From NCBI GenBank assembly GCA_035295845.1, contig DATGIF010000022.1, positions 1-49,438 of the forward strand: a stretch of 49,438 bases of DNA, in the 5' to 3' direction. This DNA comes from Palsa-892 sp035295845 (GTDB lineage Bacteria; Pseudomonadota; Alphaproteobacteria; Rhizobiales; Xanthobacteraceae). The translations under genes were made by a program, and so were the position numbers. How positions within the stretch are numbered: the first letter of the stretch is position 1; every line of letters starts with the position of its first letter. The notes under the pieces are model-generated. The model did not search any database. It was not told the DNA's origin and saw only the letters and a list, made by a program, of their open reading frames with translations. Positions 1 through 8,995 of this stretch are shown one piece after another.

Positions 1-411
1 CTCCTCGTTGAGCGCAGGGCCGACGCGCAAAATCTGCCACAGCATGCCGTGCCGCATCTTCAGCGTGCGGCCGGCCATGATGTTGTCGAGCGCGCTCATG
101 CCCCTGAACAGCGCGACGTTCTGGAAGGTCCGCGCGATGCCCTGGGCGGCCGCCTGGTGGGGCCGCATCTGGCGGCGCTTCTTGCCCTTGAAGGTGATGG
201 TGCCGCGTTGCGGGTGATAAAAGCCGTTGATGACGTTCAGCATCGAGGTCTTGCCGGCGCCGTTCGGGCCGATGATGGCGCGGATTTCCCCCTTGCGGAT
301 ATCGAAGGAGACGTCGCTCACCGCCTTGACGCCGCCGAACGCAAGCGAAACGCCCTCGACCGCGAGCAGAACGTCGCCGGCCGCGATTTCCGCTCCCGAG
401 GGCGCTCTCAT
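1..411 (-). CDS. Liv-type (branched-chain amino acid family) ABC transporter ATP-binding protein, 3' end cut by window
   Basis: This is the first 137 codons of an ABC ATPase; the rest lies beyond the left edge. The Walker A motif GPNGAGKTS falls at residues 48–56, and the Q-loop stretch RTFQNVALF follows at about residue 91. The wording of both is typical of LivG-type ATPases, which energise uptake of branched-chain amino acids or other carboxylates with two Liv permeases. The ATG overlaps the stop of the upstream acyl-CoA ligase gene (ATGA), so the two are translationally coupled. In related bacteria Liv-type importers beside an AMP-dependent ligase often serve aromatic or fatty acids; that substrate is inference. 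The Walker B and signature motifs are outside the window. Confidence 0.88.
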   Translation of the reverse strand, partial: MRAPSGAEIAAGDVLLAVEGVSLAFGGVKAVSDVSFDIRKGEIRAIIGPNGAGKTSMLNVINGFYHPQRGTITFKGKKRRQMRPHQAAAQGIARTFQNVALFRGMSALDNIMAGRTLKMRHGMLWQILRVGPALNEE

Positions 412-2396
412 GCCGCTTTTCCGAGCGGCGTTCGCGCCGTGGCGCTTGGATAAACTTTCATGTCGCGGATTTTTACGTGACCCGAGATCGTACCCTTGCG
501 CCCGTCCTCGAACGTGACTTCGGTCGATGCATCGACCTCTTTCGCGCCGTTATAGAGACCGGTGGCAAGCTGTGCGTAGCGCTCGGCAATGAAGCCGCGC
601 CGCACCTTCATGGTGCGGGTCAGTTCGCCGTCATCCGCGTCGAGTTCCTTGTGTAGAACGAGAAATCGCCGGATTTGCGCGCCCGCCATCGGGCCTTCCT
701 CGGAGAGCGAGCGGTTCACCTCGTCCACGTGCTCGGCGAGCATGTCGTAGACTTTCGGATGGGCGGCAAGCTCCTGATAGGAACCGTAGACGACGTTGTT
801 GCGCTCGGCCCAGGAGCCGACCGCCACCGGATCGATATTGAGCATCACGCAAACGAAATCGCGCTGGTCGCCGAGCGCCACCGCTTCGCGGATGTTCGGG
901 TAGAATTTGAGCTTGTTCTCGATGTATTTCGGCGCGAACAGGGTTCCGTCCTTGAGCCGGCCGACGTCCTTGGCGCGATCGATGATTTTCAGGTGGCCGC
1001 TCTTCGGGTCGAAGAAACCGGCATCGCCCGAGTGCACCCAGCCGTCCGGCGTCTTGGTCTCGGCGGTCTTGTCGGGATCCTTGTAATAGCCGACGAAAAC
1101 ACCGGGCGAACGATAAAGAACCTCGCCCTTGTCGTCGACCTTGACCTCGACCTCGTAATTCGGCTTGCCGACGCTGTCGGCGAAGATTTCGCCGTCCGGC
1201 TGCGCGGTGACGTAGACCGAGGCTTCGGTCTGCCCGTAGAGCTGTTTCAGATTGATTCCGAGCGCACGGTAGTAGCGGAAAATTTCCGGACCGATCGCCT
1301 CGCCGGCCGTATAGGCGACGCGAACACGCGAAAGCCCGTAGCGGTTCTTCAGCGGCGCGTAGACGAGAATGTTGCCGATCCCGTAGAGAAGCCGCGCGTG
1401 CAGCGGCACGCGCTCCTTGTTCAGGATTTTTTCGCCCCAGCGCCGCGCCACGCGCATGAAAAAATGAAACATCTTGTATTTGATCGCGCCCGCATCCTCC
1501 ATGCGCACCATGGTGAGCGTGAGCAGGTTTTCGTAGATGCGCGGCGGCGCGAAGGCGTAGGTGGTGCCGATCTCGCGCCGGTCCTCGATGATGGTCTCGG
1601 GGCTCTCCGGGCAATTGACGCAATAGCCGGCGCAATAGGATTGGGCGTAGGAAAAAATGTGGTCGCCGACCCAGGCCATCGGCAGATACGCGATGACTTC
1701 CTCGTTTTCGTCGAGCTTGTCGTAGGCGTTGGCATTGCGCGAACTTTTGATCGCGTTGTCGTAGGTGAGCATCACGCCCTTGGGGCGGCCGGTAGTGCCG
1801 GAGGTGTAGAGAATGACGCAAAGATCCGAGCCCTTGCCCTTGGTGATCGAATCCTGCCACCAAACCGCGGATGCGCGCGGATCGAGCGCGCGGCCGATTT
1901 TCTGCACATCGACGAAGGATTTGAGCCGGGTGTGATCATAATCCCGAAGCCCGCGCGGCTCGTCATAGATAATGTAGGCGAGCTCCGGCAGGCGCTCGGA
2001 AATCGACAATAGCTTGTCGACCTGCTCCTGGTTCTCGACCACCGCGACCTTCACGCCCGCATGCGCGAGCACATAGGCCATCTCGTCGGCGACCGAGTCC
2101 TGATAGACGGGAACGGGAACGGCGCCGAGCGATTGCGCCGCGCACATCGACCAATAAAGCCGCGGGCGGTTGTTGCCGACGATCGCGACCTTGTCGTCGC
2201 GCGCCAATCCGAGCTCCTTCAGCCCGAGCGCGAAGGCGCGCACTTCGTCGAGCACCTGCTCCCATGTCCAGGCCTGCCAGATGCCGAGATCCTTCTCGCG
2301 CATGGCCGGCCGCTCGCCGCGCTGGGCGGCGTTCAGAAGCAAAAGCTTCGGAAACGTGTCCGTATAGGTCGTGGCTTCGGCGCGCACGCTCCCCAT
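408..2396 (-). CDS. AMP-dependent long-chain acyl-CoA synthetase
   Basis: This 662-residue enzyme belongs to the ANL adenylate-forming family and should activate a fatty or aromatic acid to its CoA thioester with ATP in the cytoplasm. The phosphate-binding loop ILYTSGTTGRPKGVML lies near residues 194–209. Further on come the YGQTEAS substrate motif and the C-terminal hinge HSGDAGFFD. Length and layout match long-chain (FadD15-like) ligases, not the shorter 4-coumarate type. I chose the ATG at 2396 because the family-like sequence begins there. A TTG at 2456 would add 20 residues, and neither start has a strong ribosome site at normal spacing. The stop overlaps the start of the Liv-type ATPase, so they probably share a transcript. 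The acid used cannot be told from sequence. Confidence 0.9.
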   Translation of the reverse strand: MGSVRAEATTYTDTFPKLLLLNAAQRGERPAMREKDLGIWQAWTWEQVLDEVRAFALGLKELGLARDDKVAIVGNNRPRLYWSMCAAQSLGAVPVPVYQDSVADEMAYVLAHAGVKVAVVENQEQVDKLLSISERLPELAYIIYDEPRGLRDYDHTRLKSFVDVQKIGRALDPRASAVWWQDSITKGKGSDLCVILYTSGTTGRPKGVMLTYDNAIKSSRNANAYDKLDENEEVIAYLPMAWVGDHIFSYAQSYCAGYCVNCPESPETIIEDRREIGTTYAFAPPRIYENLLTLTMVRMEDAGAIKYKMFHFFMRVARRWGEKILNKERVPLHARLLYGIGNILVYAPLKNRYGLSRVRVAYTAGEAIGPEIFRYYRALGINLKQLYGQTEASVYVTAQPDGEIFADSVGKPNYEVEVKVDDKGEVLYRSPGVFVGYYKDPDKTAETKTPDGWVHSGDAGFFDPKSGHLKIIDRAKDVGRLKDGTLFAPKYIENKLKFYPNIREAVALGDQRDFVCVMLNIDPVAVGSWAERNNVVYGSYQELAAHPKVYDMLAEHVDEVNRSLSEEGPMAGAQIRRFLVLHKELDADDGELTRTMKVRRGFIAERYAQLATGLYNGAKEVDASTEVTFEDGRKGTISGHVKIRDMKVYPSATARTPLGKAA

Positions 2397-2650
2397 CCCT
2401 GTAGGCCAAATGGCTAGATTTTCTCGAACCTGCTCCTGTGCCGGAGCTTGGCCCAATCAGTTGCAACGAAATCCGCGTTCCGCAAGTCATCAATTGACAG
2501 ACGACGCAAGACTTCCGCGAGCCGCTAACTGGGCTGCATACATAATAACCTCAGACGGGCCAATCACATAGAGCCTGGGCCCGCGGCGAAGCGCGCCGAA
2601 TTCTTCCTTTAGTCGAAGACAACCGCGGGAAAACCCCCGTAGCGGGCGTT

Positions 2651-3325
2651 TCATTCTCCATATTGCGCGAGGCGCGCGAGATCGAGGACGGTAATGCCGC
2701 CCCGTTCCACGCGAAGAAGGCCCTTGTTCTCCAGAATTTGAAGGCTCTTGTTGGTGGCCTGGCGGGAGATACCGCACAGAAGGCCGAGTTCCTCCTGGCT
2801 GATCTCAAGATGCGTTCCGCCGCCGGGAAACAGGACCGGATTAAAGAGCCAAGCAATGTTGCGGGCGACCCGCTCCGTTGCTTCCAGCGTGCGATCATAT
2901 TCGACGACGGCGATGAACTGACCCAACCGCTCGTTGAGCTGGCGCACGAGAAAGCGGTTGAACGCGACGCTATGCTCGAACAGCCACAGGAAGGTCGCGC
3001 GGCTCATCAACGCCATCCGCGTTCCACGCAGCGCGACGATATCGTAGCGGCGGGGCTCGCCCTTCAGGATCGTTCCTTCGCCGAACCAGCCGCCTGTCCG
3101 CAGACCGGTAAAGGTCACGTCCTTTCCGCTTTTCGAGACGGTGCCCATCTTGACGAGGCCGTTGACAACCCCGGTCCAGGAATCGAGGCGATCGCCGCGG
3201 TGGCAGATGTAGCTGCCGGTCGGGAAGGTCTTTTCGACGATGCCGCGGCGCGCCTGCTCGATCTCGCTGTCGCTGAGATCCCGCGCCCAATGGGCGATTT
3301 CCGCTAAATGCTCCCGCGAGATCAC
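2651..3325 (-). CDS. Crp/Fnr-family transcriptional regulator
   Basis: This 224-residue regulator has an N-terminal cyclic-nucleotide-binding-like beta roll (about residues 30–130, with GEGTI at 83–87) and a C-terminal winged helix. The helix-turn-helix is at about 175–194, with ISRQATNKS as the recognition region. It has no N-terminal cysteine cluster, so it is not an oxygen-sensing Fe-S Fnr protein. The recognition helix reads SRQATNKSLQ where E. coli Crp has SRETVGRILK, so a canonical Crp site is not expected. It lies between the indolepyruvate oxidoreductase and the acyl-CoA ligase on the same strand, about 110 and 250 bases away, and could control either. Its ligand is unknown. Confidence 0.9.
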   Translation of the reverse strand: MISREHLAEIAHWARDLSDSEIEQARRGIVEKTFPTGSYICHRGDRLDSWTGVVNGLVKMGTVSKSGKDVTFTGLRTGGWFGEGTILKGEPRRYDIVALRGTRMALMSRATFLWLFEHSVAFNRFLVRQLNERLGQFIAVVEYDRTLEATERVARNIAWLFNPVLFPGGGTHLEISQEELGLLCGISRQATNKSLQILENKGLLRVERGGITVLDLARLAQYGE

Positions 3326-3433
3326 GTGGGGTCCGAGAGTTCCGCGCTGCCCAAGCCAGCCAGCGGATTATGGCCGAGCCGTTGCGGTGCTCAAGGTGCC
3401 GGCATCGCCCTTGTAGACCCGGACGGAACGCCG

Positions 3434-6400
3434 CTATTCCGCCGCCGCCGCAATCGGAGCGGGTTCGCCGGTCTTCACCGCGTTGCGAAGGCGGGTGAGA
3501 AGCACAGCTTCCTCGGCTTTCGCCGCCGTGACCGAGCGCTGCTTGACCGGACCAAAGCCGCGGATCTTCTCGGGAATCGAGGCAATCGCAACCGCAAGCG
3601 CGCGGTTCGAAGGGGTGAGCGTAGCAATCAATTCCTCGAGATTGGCGACGTAATCCGCGATCAGCTTGCGCTCGAGCTTGCGTTCCTCGCTGTAGCCGAA
3701 CGGATCGAGCAGGGTGCCGCGGAGGAACTTGAACTTCGCAAGCACACCGAAGGCGGGCTTGATCCATGGCCCGAAGCTCATCTTCCGCGGGCGCCCGCTA
3801 TTCGGGTCCTTCTTCGCGAGCAAGGGCGGCGCCAGATGAAATTCGTAGCGAAGGTTGCCGTCGAAGGTCGCCGCGATCTGTTTTTCGAACGAGCCATCGG
3901 TGAAGAGGCGCGCGACTTCGTACTCGTCCTTATAGGCCATCAGCTTGAAGAGATATTTCGCGGCCGCTTCCGAAAGCGCTGTCTCGCCCGGCGCTTTTGC
4001 CGCTTCCGCCGCGCGCACGCGCTCGACAAAATCGCGATAGCGCTTGGCATAGGTGGCATTCTGATAGGCGGTAAGGAATTCGACGCGGCGCGCAATCGTC
4101 TCATCGAGCGAGGTCGAAAGCCGGCGCGCTTCCGTCGGCGCCGTGATCGGCGTCACGAGTTTAGCGACCGCTTCCGGATCGATCGCCGCGCGGCGGCCCC
4201 ATTCAAAGGCGGCCCTGTTCATCGCCACCGCCTCGCCGTTCAATTCGATCGCGCGCAAGATCGCCTCCGCCGAGATCGGTACGCCGCCGAGCTGATAGGC
4301 GTAGCCCACAAGGAAGATGTTCTGGCCGGTGGAGGAGCCGAACAGCGCCGAGGAAAGCTTCGTCGCTTCGATGAAATGCGCGTGGTCCTTGTCGGCGGCC
4401 CGCGCGATCTCGCGCTTCAGACGCTCGGTCGGAAGCGAGAAGTCGGCATTGCGCGTGAAATCTCCGGGCAGCGTCTCATGCGTGTTGACCACGACCGTGG
4501 TTTCGCCCGAGCGCATGGCCGAGAGCACGCGCTTGGAGCCGACGACGACGATATCACCGCCGAGTACGAGATGCGCGCCACGCGCCGGAATACGGATCGC
4601 GTGGATGTCGTCAGGACTCTTGGCAATGCGGAGATGGCTGAACACCGCGCCACCTTTTTGCGCGAGCCCCGCCATATCGATGACGCCGGCGGCATTGCCG
4701 TCCATGTACGCCGCGGTGCCGAGAATCTGCGCGATCGTAACGATGCCGGTGCCGCCGATACCGGTGATGATGATGCCGAAGGTGCCGTTGATCGCAGGCA
4801 ATTTCGGCTCCGGCAGTGGCAGCAAGTCGCCCGCGCTTGCCGCGGCCCCTGTGCCGCGCTTGAGCTTGGCGCCGTGCACGGTGACGAAGGACGGACAGAA
4901 ACCTTTGACGCAGCTGAAATCCTTGTTGCAGCTCGACTGGTCGATCTCGCGCTTACGGCCGAATTCGGTCTCCAAAGGCTGCACCGACACGCAATTCGAC
5001 TGCACGCCGCAATCACCGCAGCCTTCGCACACGAGTTCGTTGATGATCACGCGCTTGTCGGGATCGGGATACTCGCCGCGCTTGCGGCGCCGGCGCTTCT
5101 CGGCGGCGCAGGTCTGATCGTAAATCAACGCGGTCACGCCGGGCGTCGCCGCGAGCTCGCGCTGGATGTGGTCGAGCTCGTCGCGATGATGAATGGTCAT
5201 GCCCTCAGGCCATTTCACGCTCTTCGGGTATTTCCACGGCTCGTCGGTGACGAGCACGAGCTTCTTCACGCCTTCCGCTGCGACCTGGTTCGCGATGGCG
5301 TAAACGTTGAGCCCGCCTTCGTGGCGTTGGCCGCCGGTCATGGCGACCGCGTCGTTGAACAAAATCTTGTAGGTGATGTTGATGCCGGACGCGACACAGG
5401 CGCGGATCGGCAAAATGCCCGAGTGGTTGTAGGTGCCATCGCCGAGGTTCTGGAACACGTGCGGGCGCTTGGAGAACGGCGCTTCCCCGATCCAGTTCGC
5501 GCCCTCGCCGCCCATCTGGGTGAAGCCCATGGTCGAGCGGTTCATGTAGAGCGCCATGGTGTGGCAGCCGATGCCGGCATAGGCGCGCATGCCCTCCGGC
5601 ACCACGGTCGAGGTGTTGTGCGGACAGCCCGAGCAGAAATAGGGCGTGCGGGAAGCGACGTCCTGCGTCTCGGCGAGCGCCGCCTGCGCCTGCTTCAGCC
5701 GGTTGACGCGATCGGAAATGTCGTCGATGTGCCCGCGCTTCAAAATACGCGCGCCGATCGTAATCGCGATATCGTTGGGATCGAGCGCCGCCTTCACCGG
5801 GAAGAGCCAGTGGCCTTCCTCGTCCTTCTTGCCGATCACCACCGGCTGGTTCGGCGTGCCGTAGAGCTCTTCGCGCACCTGCACTTCGATGAGCGAACGC
5901 TTCTCCTCGACCACGATGATGAGATCGAGGCCCTCGGCGAATTCCTTCAGTCCTTGCGGCTCGATCGGCCACGGGCAGCCGATCTTGTAGAGGCGGATGC
6001 CGAGCTCGTTCGCGCGCACCTCGTCGATGCCAAGCTCGTCAAAGGCGAGCCGCACGTCGAGATAGCTCTTGCCGGTGGTGATGATGCCGATTTTCGCGTT
6101 CTTGCCGCCGGAAGTGATAATGCGATTGAGCTTGTTCGCGCGCACATAAGCGAGCATGGCGTCGCGCTTGAAATCATGCAGCCGCGCTTCCTGCGCGAGC
6201 GCTCCGTCGAGGCCGCGAATGTTGAGGCCGCCGGGCGGCATCGTGTAATCCTGCGGGATCGCGACCTTGACGCGATCGAGCGAGCCGTCGACCACGGCCG
6301 TCGATTCGATCGTCTCCTTCACGCATTTGATGCCGACCCAGACGCCCGCGAAACGGGACATCGCGAAGCCATGCAGGCCGAAATCGAGAAGCTCCTGAAC

Positions 6401-6925
6401 GCCCGCCGGGTTCAGGATGGGGATCATCACGTCGACGAAATGGAATTCCGATTGATGTGCGGTGGTGGAGGATTCGCAGGTGTGATCGTCGCCCATCAGC
6501 GCGAGCACGCCGCCGTTCTTCGAGGTACCGGCGAAATTCGCGTGGCGGAAAACGTCACCCGTGCGATCGACGCCCGGGCCTTTGCCGTACCAGATACCGA
6601 AGACGCCATCGAACTTGCCTTCGCCGCGCAACTCCGCCTGTTGCGAGCCCCAGAGTGCCGTCGCCGCGAGATCCTCGTTGAGGCCGGGCTGAAATTTGAC
6701 GTCGTATTTTTCCAGCGGCCCTTTGGCGCGGAGGAAGGTCTGGTCGAGCCCGCCGAGCGGTGAGCCGCGGTAACCGGTGACGTAGCCGGCGGTATTCAGC
6801 CCCGCTCGCCGATCACGCTCTTTTTGCATGAGCGTGAGCCGCACGATCGCCTGCGTTCCGGTGAGGAACACGCGATCCTTGGAAAGGTCGTAACGGTCGT
6901 CGAGGGAAACCTTGTAATTCGCCAT
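3434..6925 (-). CDS. Indolepyruvate ferredoxin oxidoreductase, fused single-chain type
   Basis: This 1163-residue protein fuses the units that are separate (IorA and IorB) in archaea. It should oxidatively decarboxylate arylpyruvates to aryl-acetyl-CoA in amino acid catabolism. The thiamine diphosphate motif begins with GDGTYNHSG near residue 496. A ferredoxin-like cysteine cluster with CEGCGDC follows at about 632–680, then a gamma-type (POR) domain and a long C-terminal extension. I chose the ATG at 6925 because GGAGA lies just upstream and MANYKVSLDD is a typical family start; an upstream ATG at 6955 would add 10 residues. A TATATA box lies about 33 bases upstream. It is followed by the Crp/Fnr regulator. 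The exact 2-oxoacid is not determined by sequence. Confidence 0.92.
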   Translation of the reverse strand: MANYKVSLDDRYDLSKDRVFLTGTQAIVRLTLMQKERDRRAGLNTAGYVTGYRGSPLGGLDQTFLRAKGPLEKYDVKFQPGLNEDLAATALWGSQQAELRGEGKFDGVFGIWYGKGPGVDRTGDVFRHANFAGTSKNGGVLALMGDDHTCESSTTAHQSEFHFVDVMIPILNPAGVQELLDFGLHGFAMSRFAGVWVGIKCVKETIESTAVVDGSLDRVKVAIPQDYTMPPGGLNIRGLDGALAQEARLHDFKRDAMLAYVRANKLNRIITSGGKNAKIGIITTGKSYLDVRLAFDELGIDEVRANELGIRLYKIGCPWPIEPQGLKEFAEGLDLIIVVEEKRSLIEVQVREELYGTPNQPVVIGKKDEEGHWLFPVKAALDPNDIAITIGARILKRGHIDDISDRVNRLKQAQAALAETQDVASRTPYFCSGCPHNTSTVVPEGMRAYAGIGCHTMALYMNRSTMGFTQMGGEGANWIGEAPFSKRPHVFQNLGDGTYNHSGILPIRACVASGINITYKILFNDAVAMTGGQRHEGGLNVYAIANQVAAEGVKKLVLVTDEPWKYPKSVKWPEGMTIHHRDELDHIQRELAATPGVTALIYDQTCAAEKRRRRKRGEYPDPDKRVIINELVCEGCGDCGVQSNCVSVQPLETEFGRKREIDQSSCNKDFSCVKGFCPSFVTVHGAKLKRGTGAAASAGDLLPLPEPKLPAINGTFGIIITGIGGTGIVTIAQILGTAAYMDGNAAGVIDMAGLAQKGGAVFSHLRIAKSPDDIHAIRIPARGAHLVLGGDIVVVGSKRVLSAMRSGETTVVVNTHETLPGDFTRNADFSLPTERLKREIARAADKDHAHFIEATKLSSALFGSSTGQNIFLVGYAYQLGGVPISAEAILRAIELNGEAVAMNRAAFEWGRRAAIDPEAVAKLVTPITAPTEARRLSTSLDETIARRVEFLTAYQNATYAKRYRDFVERVRAAEAAKAPGETALSEAAAKYLFKLMAYKDEYEVARLFTDGSFEKQIAATFDGNLRYEFHLAPPLLAKKDPNSGRPRKMSFGPWIKPAFGVLAKFKFLRGTLLDPFGYSEERKLERKLIADYVANLEELIATLTPSNRALAVAIASIPEKIRGFGPVKQRSVTAAKAEEAVLLTRLRNAVKTGEPAPIAAAAE

Positions 6926-6957
6926 GGCTGTCTCCGCGCCGGGAGGCTGCGCCACTC

Positions 6958-6963
6958 TATATA
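6958..6963 (-). promoter_or_regulatory. Candidate -10 box for the indolepyruvate oxidoreductase gene
   Basis: TATATA stands out in a GC-rich intergenic stretch, 32 bases before the chosen ATG at 6925, which would give a leader of about 25 bases. No convincing -35 hexamer sits 16–18 bases upstream, so this is only a candidate. The rest of the gap, 6964–7192, shows no gene or clear hairpin that I can support. Confidence 0.3.
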
Positions 6964-7192
6964 GGCGCCTTGTGAGCGTCCGATGTAGGCGGTTAGGTCA
7001 GCCCTCGCTACCTAAAATTCGCACGAAGTGCGGTCTCGCGCAATTTCGTAATCACAGGGAGGACAGCAGCGAAATTGCCGGCAGGCAGGATAGGTCGCAA
7101 TTTGGCGCACTGCGAAAATAGATAAGGCTGTTATGCCAGGTGCCGGCGCGATGTTTGCCTATTTTCGCGACAACCACTGATGGCGGCTCGGC

Positions 7193-8260
7193 CTATCCGC
7201 CCAGAAAGAGGCGCTCCGAAGCCATCATGCCGGTAAACAGGAGGCCGCCGAAGGCAACGATCATAAGCGCTGCGGCCACTTCCACCCCATAGATCAGGAT
7301 TGTCGCTCCCCCGGCCGGGCGTTTGGTCAGCCAGACCGCGATCCCCTTGCCCCAAACCGCGAGAAGCGCGATCGCGGTCACGGTGATGGCGGTGCCGAAC
7401 GCCATGGCGAAGGTCGCGGCAACCCCGACCGCGAAAATTCCCTGCGAAAGCGCGAATACGAGCACGAGGATCGCGCCGGAACACGGGCGCATGCCGACGG
7501 CAAGCACCGCCGTAAGCCCGCGCTTCAGCCAGCCCTTGCCTTTGAGCTCCGAAAGCTCAGGGCCGTGCGAATGACCGCAATGCTCATCGTGTACATGGTC
7601 ATGATCGTGGCTATGGCTATGGCCGTGATCATGGTGGTGATGATCGTGGTCGTGGCTGTGGCCGTGGTCATGATGATGCGCGTGTTCAGCATCGGCACGC
7701 TTTGAGAGCGCCGAGAAAAACGCGCGGCCCTTCCGCCAGGCGAGCGAAAGCCCGAACAGCACGATCACGCCATAGGCGCCGAGTTCGAGGTAACGCACGG
7801 TTTCATTCATGGCCTTGGCGGTCGCACCGAGCAAAAGTGCCGCGATCCCTACGAGCGCGATCGCGGCGATCGCCTGCGCGATCGCCGCCGCGAAGGAGAG
7901 CACGACCCCGCGCCTGATCGTAGCGTCGTCGGCAATGAGATAGGACGAAATCACCGCCTTGCCGTGGCCGGGCCCGGCGGCGTGGAAGATGCCGTAGAGA
8001 AAAGAGAGCCAGGCAAGGCCGAAGGCCGCATAGCCATCGGTCTTCGCCGCGCTCACCGAACTCGAAAGCGCGCGATAGAATTGCGCCTGTTCGGCCAAAA
8101 TCCACCGGGTAAAGCCGGACGAGGGCACCAACCCCGCGCTTCCGCCGAAGGGCGTGACTTGCGCGAGTGCCGGTGCGGCATAGGCAAGAAGATCTCCGCC
8201 GACGAGCCCGAAAACAACGGCAAGGCCCAGCACACGAGAATTTCGCAAGGAAAGCCTCAC
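7193..8260 (-). CDS. NicO/RcnA-like nickel/cobalt (divalent metal) permease with His-rich loop
   Basis: This 355-residue inner-membrane protein has about six to seven hydrophobic segments. The family motif HAAGPGHGK lies at residues 93–101 (NicO families carry a HAxxPGHGK signature). A very His/Asp-rich cytosolic or periplasmic loop spans about 193–232 with more than 20 histidines, suited to buffering Ni, Co, Cu or Zn. Family members either take up or export nickel and cobalt; RcnA exports. The start is a GTG that overlaps the stop of the upstream DUF1007 gene (GTGA), so the two are coupled. DUF1007 and NicO genes are a recurring pair. Metal and direction are not decided by sequence. Confidence 0.88.
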   Translation of the reverse strand: MRLSLRNSRVLGLAVVFGLVGGDLLAYAAPALAQVTPFGGSAGLVPSSGFTRWILAEQAQFYRALSSSVSAAKTDGYAAFGLAWLSFLYGIFHAAGPGHGKAVISSYLIADDATIRRGVVLSFAAAIAQAIAAIALVGIAALLLGATAKAMNETVRYLELGAYGVIVLFGLSLAWRKGRAFFSALSKRADAEHAHHHDHGHSHDHDHHHHDHGHSHSHDHDHVHDEHCGHSHGPELSELKGKGWLKRGLTAVLAVGMRPCSGAILVLVFALSQGIFAVGVAATFAMAFGTAITVTAIALLAVWGKGIAVWLTKRPAGGATILIYGVEVAAALMIVAFGGLLFTGMMASERLFLGG

Positions 8261-8895
8261 TGACAGCGCACCATGATGTTGTTCGCGAACATCTCGCCGT
8301 AGCTCGAACCCGCGTTCAACTGCGCGAAAAACGACTCCGGCGTGTTGCCTTGCGAAGACGAATCGTCAGGACCCTTGGTCGCGGCCGAGCATCCCGCCGG
8401 AGCGCCGGTCAGCGTCACGGGTTTTTCATCGGCGAAGGAAAAGGCGACGAAATAGGTCGGGTCGTACACCTGCAGCGTCATGTTGCCTTTCGGACCCTGC
8501 CCCTTGACCGGCAGGGTGAAGTGCAGCGTCAGAATACCCTTGTCGTCGGCTTCGAGGTAATAATCGACCGGGTCCTCAAATTCGAGCGGCTTTTCGCCCT
8601 TCTTGCTGACGGTGAAATAACCGAACTCCTTCAGCGATTCGACATTGGTCTTGGCAAGGTCCGCAAGCTCGTCACGCGAAAACTTGCCGTCGCCATTCTT
8701 GTCGAGCCCTTGGGAGGCAAAGGCCGAAAACATGTCGTCGAAGGTCCAGGCGTGACGGATTTGCTTGAGCCTGCCGTCGGGTGAGTAAACAAGCTCGCTC
8801 TTCGAAGTCACCCACACATGCGGATGCGCGCTCGCGCCTGCGATGCCGGCGAGGAGAAAGAGAGCGGCAAATGCCGCTAGGCTCAAGGTTTTCAT
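8257..8895 (-). CDS. DUF1007-family periplasmic protein with EF-hand loop
   Basis: This 212-residue protein begins with a signal peptide, residues 1–23 ending ASA, so the mature form starts HPHVWV. That His-containing start is typical of DUF1007 proteins, which pair with NicO permeases. A canonical 12-residue EF-hand loop, DKNGDGKFSRDE, covers residues 65–76 with Asp or Asn at the coordinating positions and Glu at position 12. I chose the ATG at 8895 because the signal peptide begins there; a longer reading frame from 9018 has no such feature and overlaps the gene before it. A TATATA box at 8905–8910 is so close to the ATG that the mRNA could be almost leaderless, although AAGG lies between them. 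Its role, perhaps metal delivery or sensing, is inferred. Confidence 0.85.
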   Translation of the reverse strand: MKTLSLAAFAALFLLAGIAGASAHPHVWVTSKSELVYSPDGRLKQIRHAWTFDDMFSAFASQGLDKNGDGKFSRDELADLAKTNVESLKEFGYFTVSKKGEKPLEFEDPVDYYLEADDKGILTLHFTLPVKGQGPKGNMTLQVYDPTYFVAFSFADEKPVTLTGAPAGCSAATKGPDDSSSQGNTPESFFAQLNAGSSYGEMFANNIMVRCQ

Positions 8896-8995
8896 GGTTC
8901 GCCTTATATAGACCCTCGAACAGGCCAGCGCAGTCCGGCGGAAGCGTGGCGTAAGGTCTCGCCTGGTAACACTGAATTCGAGCCTTAAGTCGTAG

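Noticed and set aside
2600..2650. CCCG CTA CGGG hairpin followed by T as a terminator of the Crp/Fnr gene
   Set aside because: A four-base stem and interrupted T run are too weak to call.
3308..6763. Very long plus-strand open frame (over 1,100 codons) opposite the indolepyruvate oxidoreductase
   Set aside because: It is the GC-driven antisense shadow of the real gene. Its protein is Arg/Ala/His-rich without domains, while the minus strand shows clear thiamine and Fe-S motifs.
7560..7690. Repetitive tract of cat/gat units that might be taken for a DNA repeat or short CRISPR-like array
   Set aside because: It encodes the His/Asp-rich loop of the NicO permease; there are no spacers or regular unit length.
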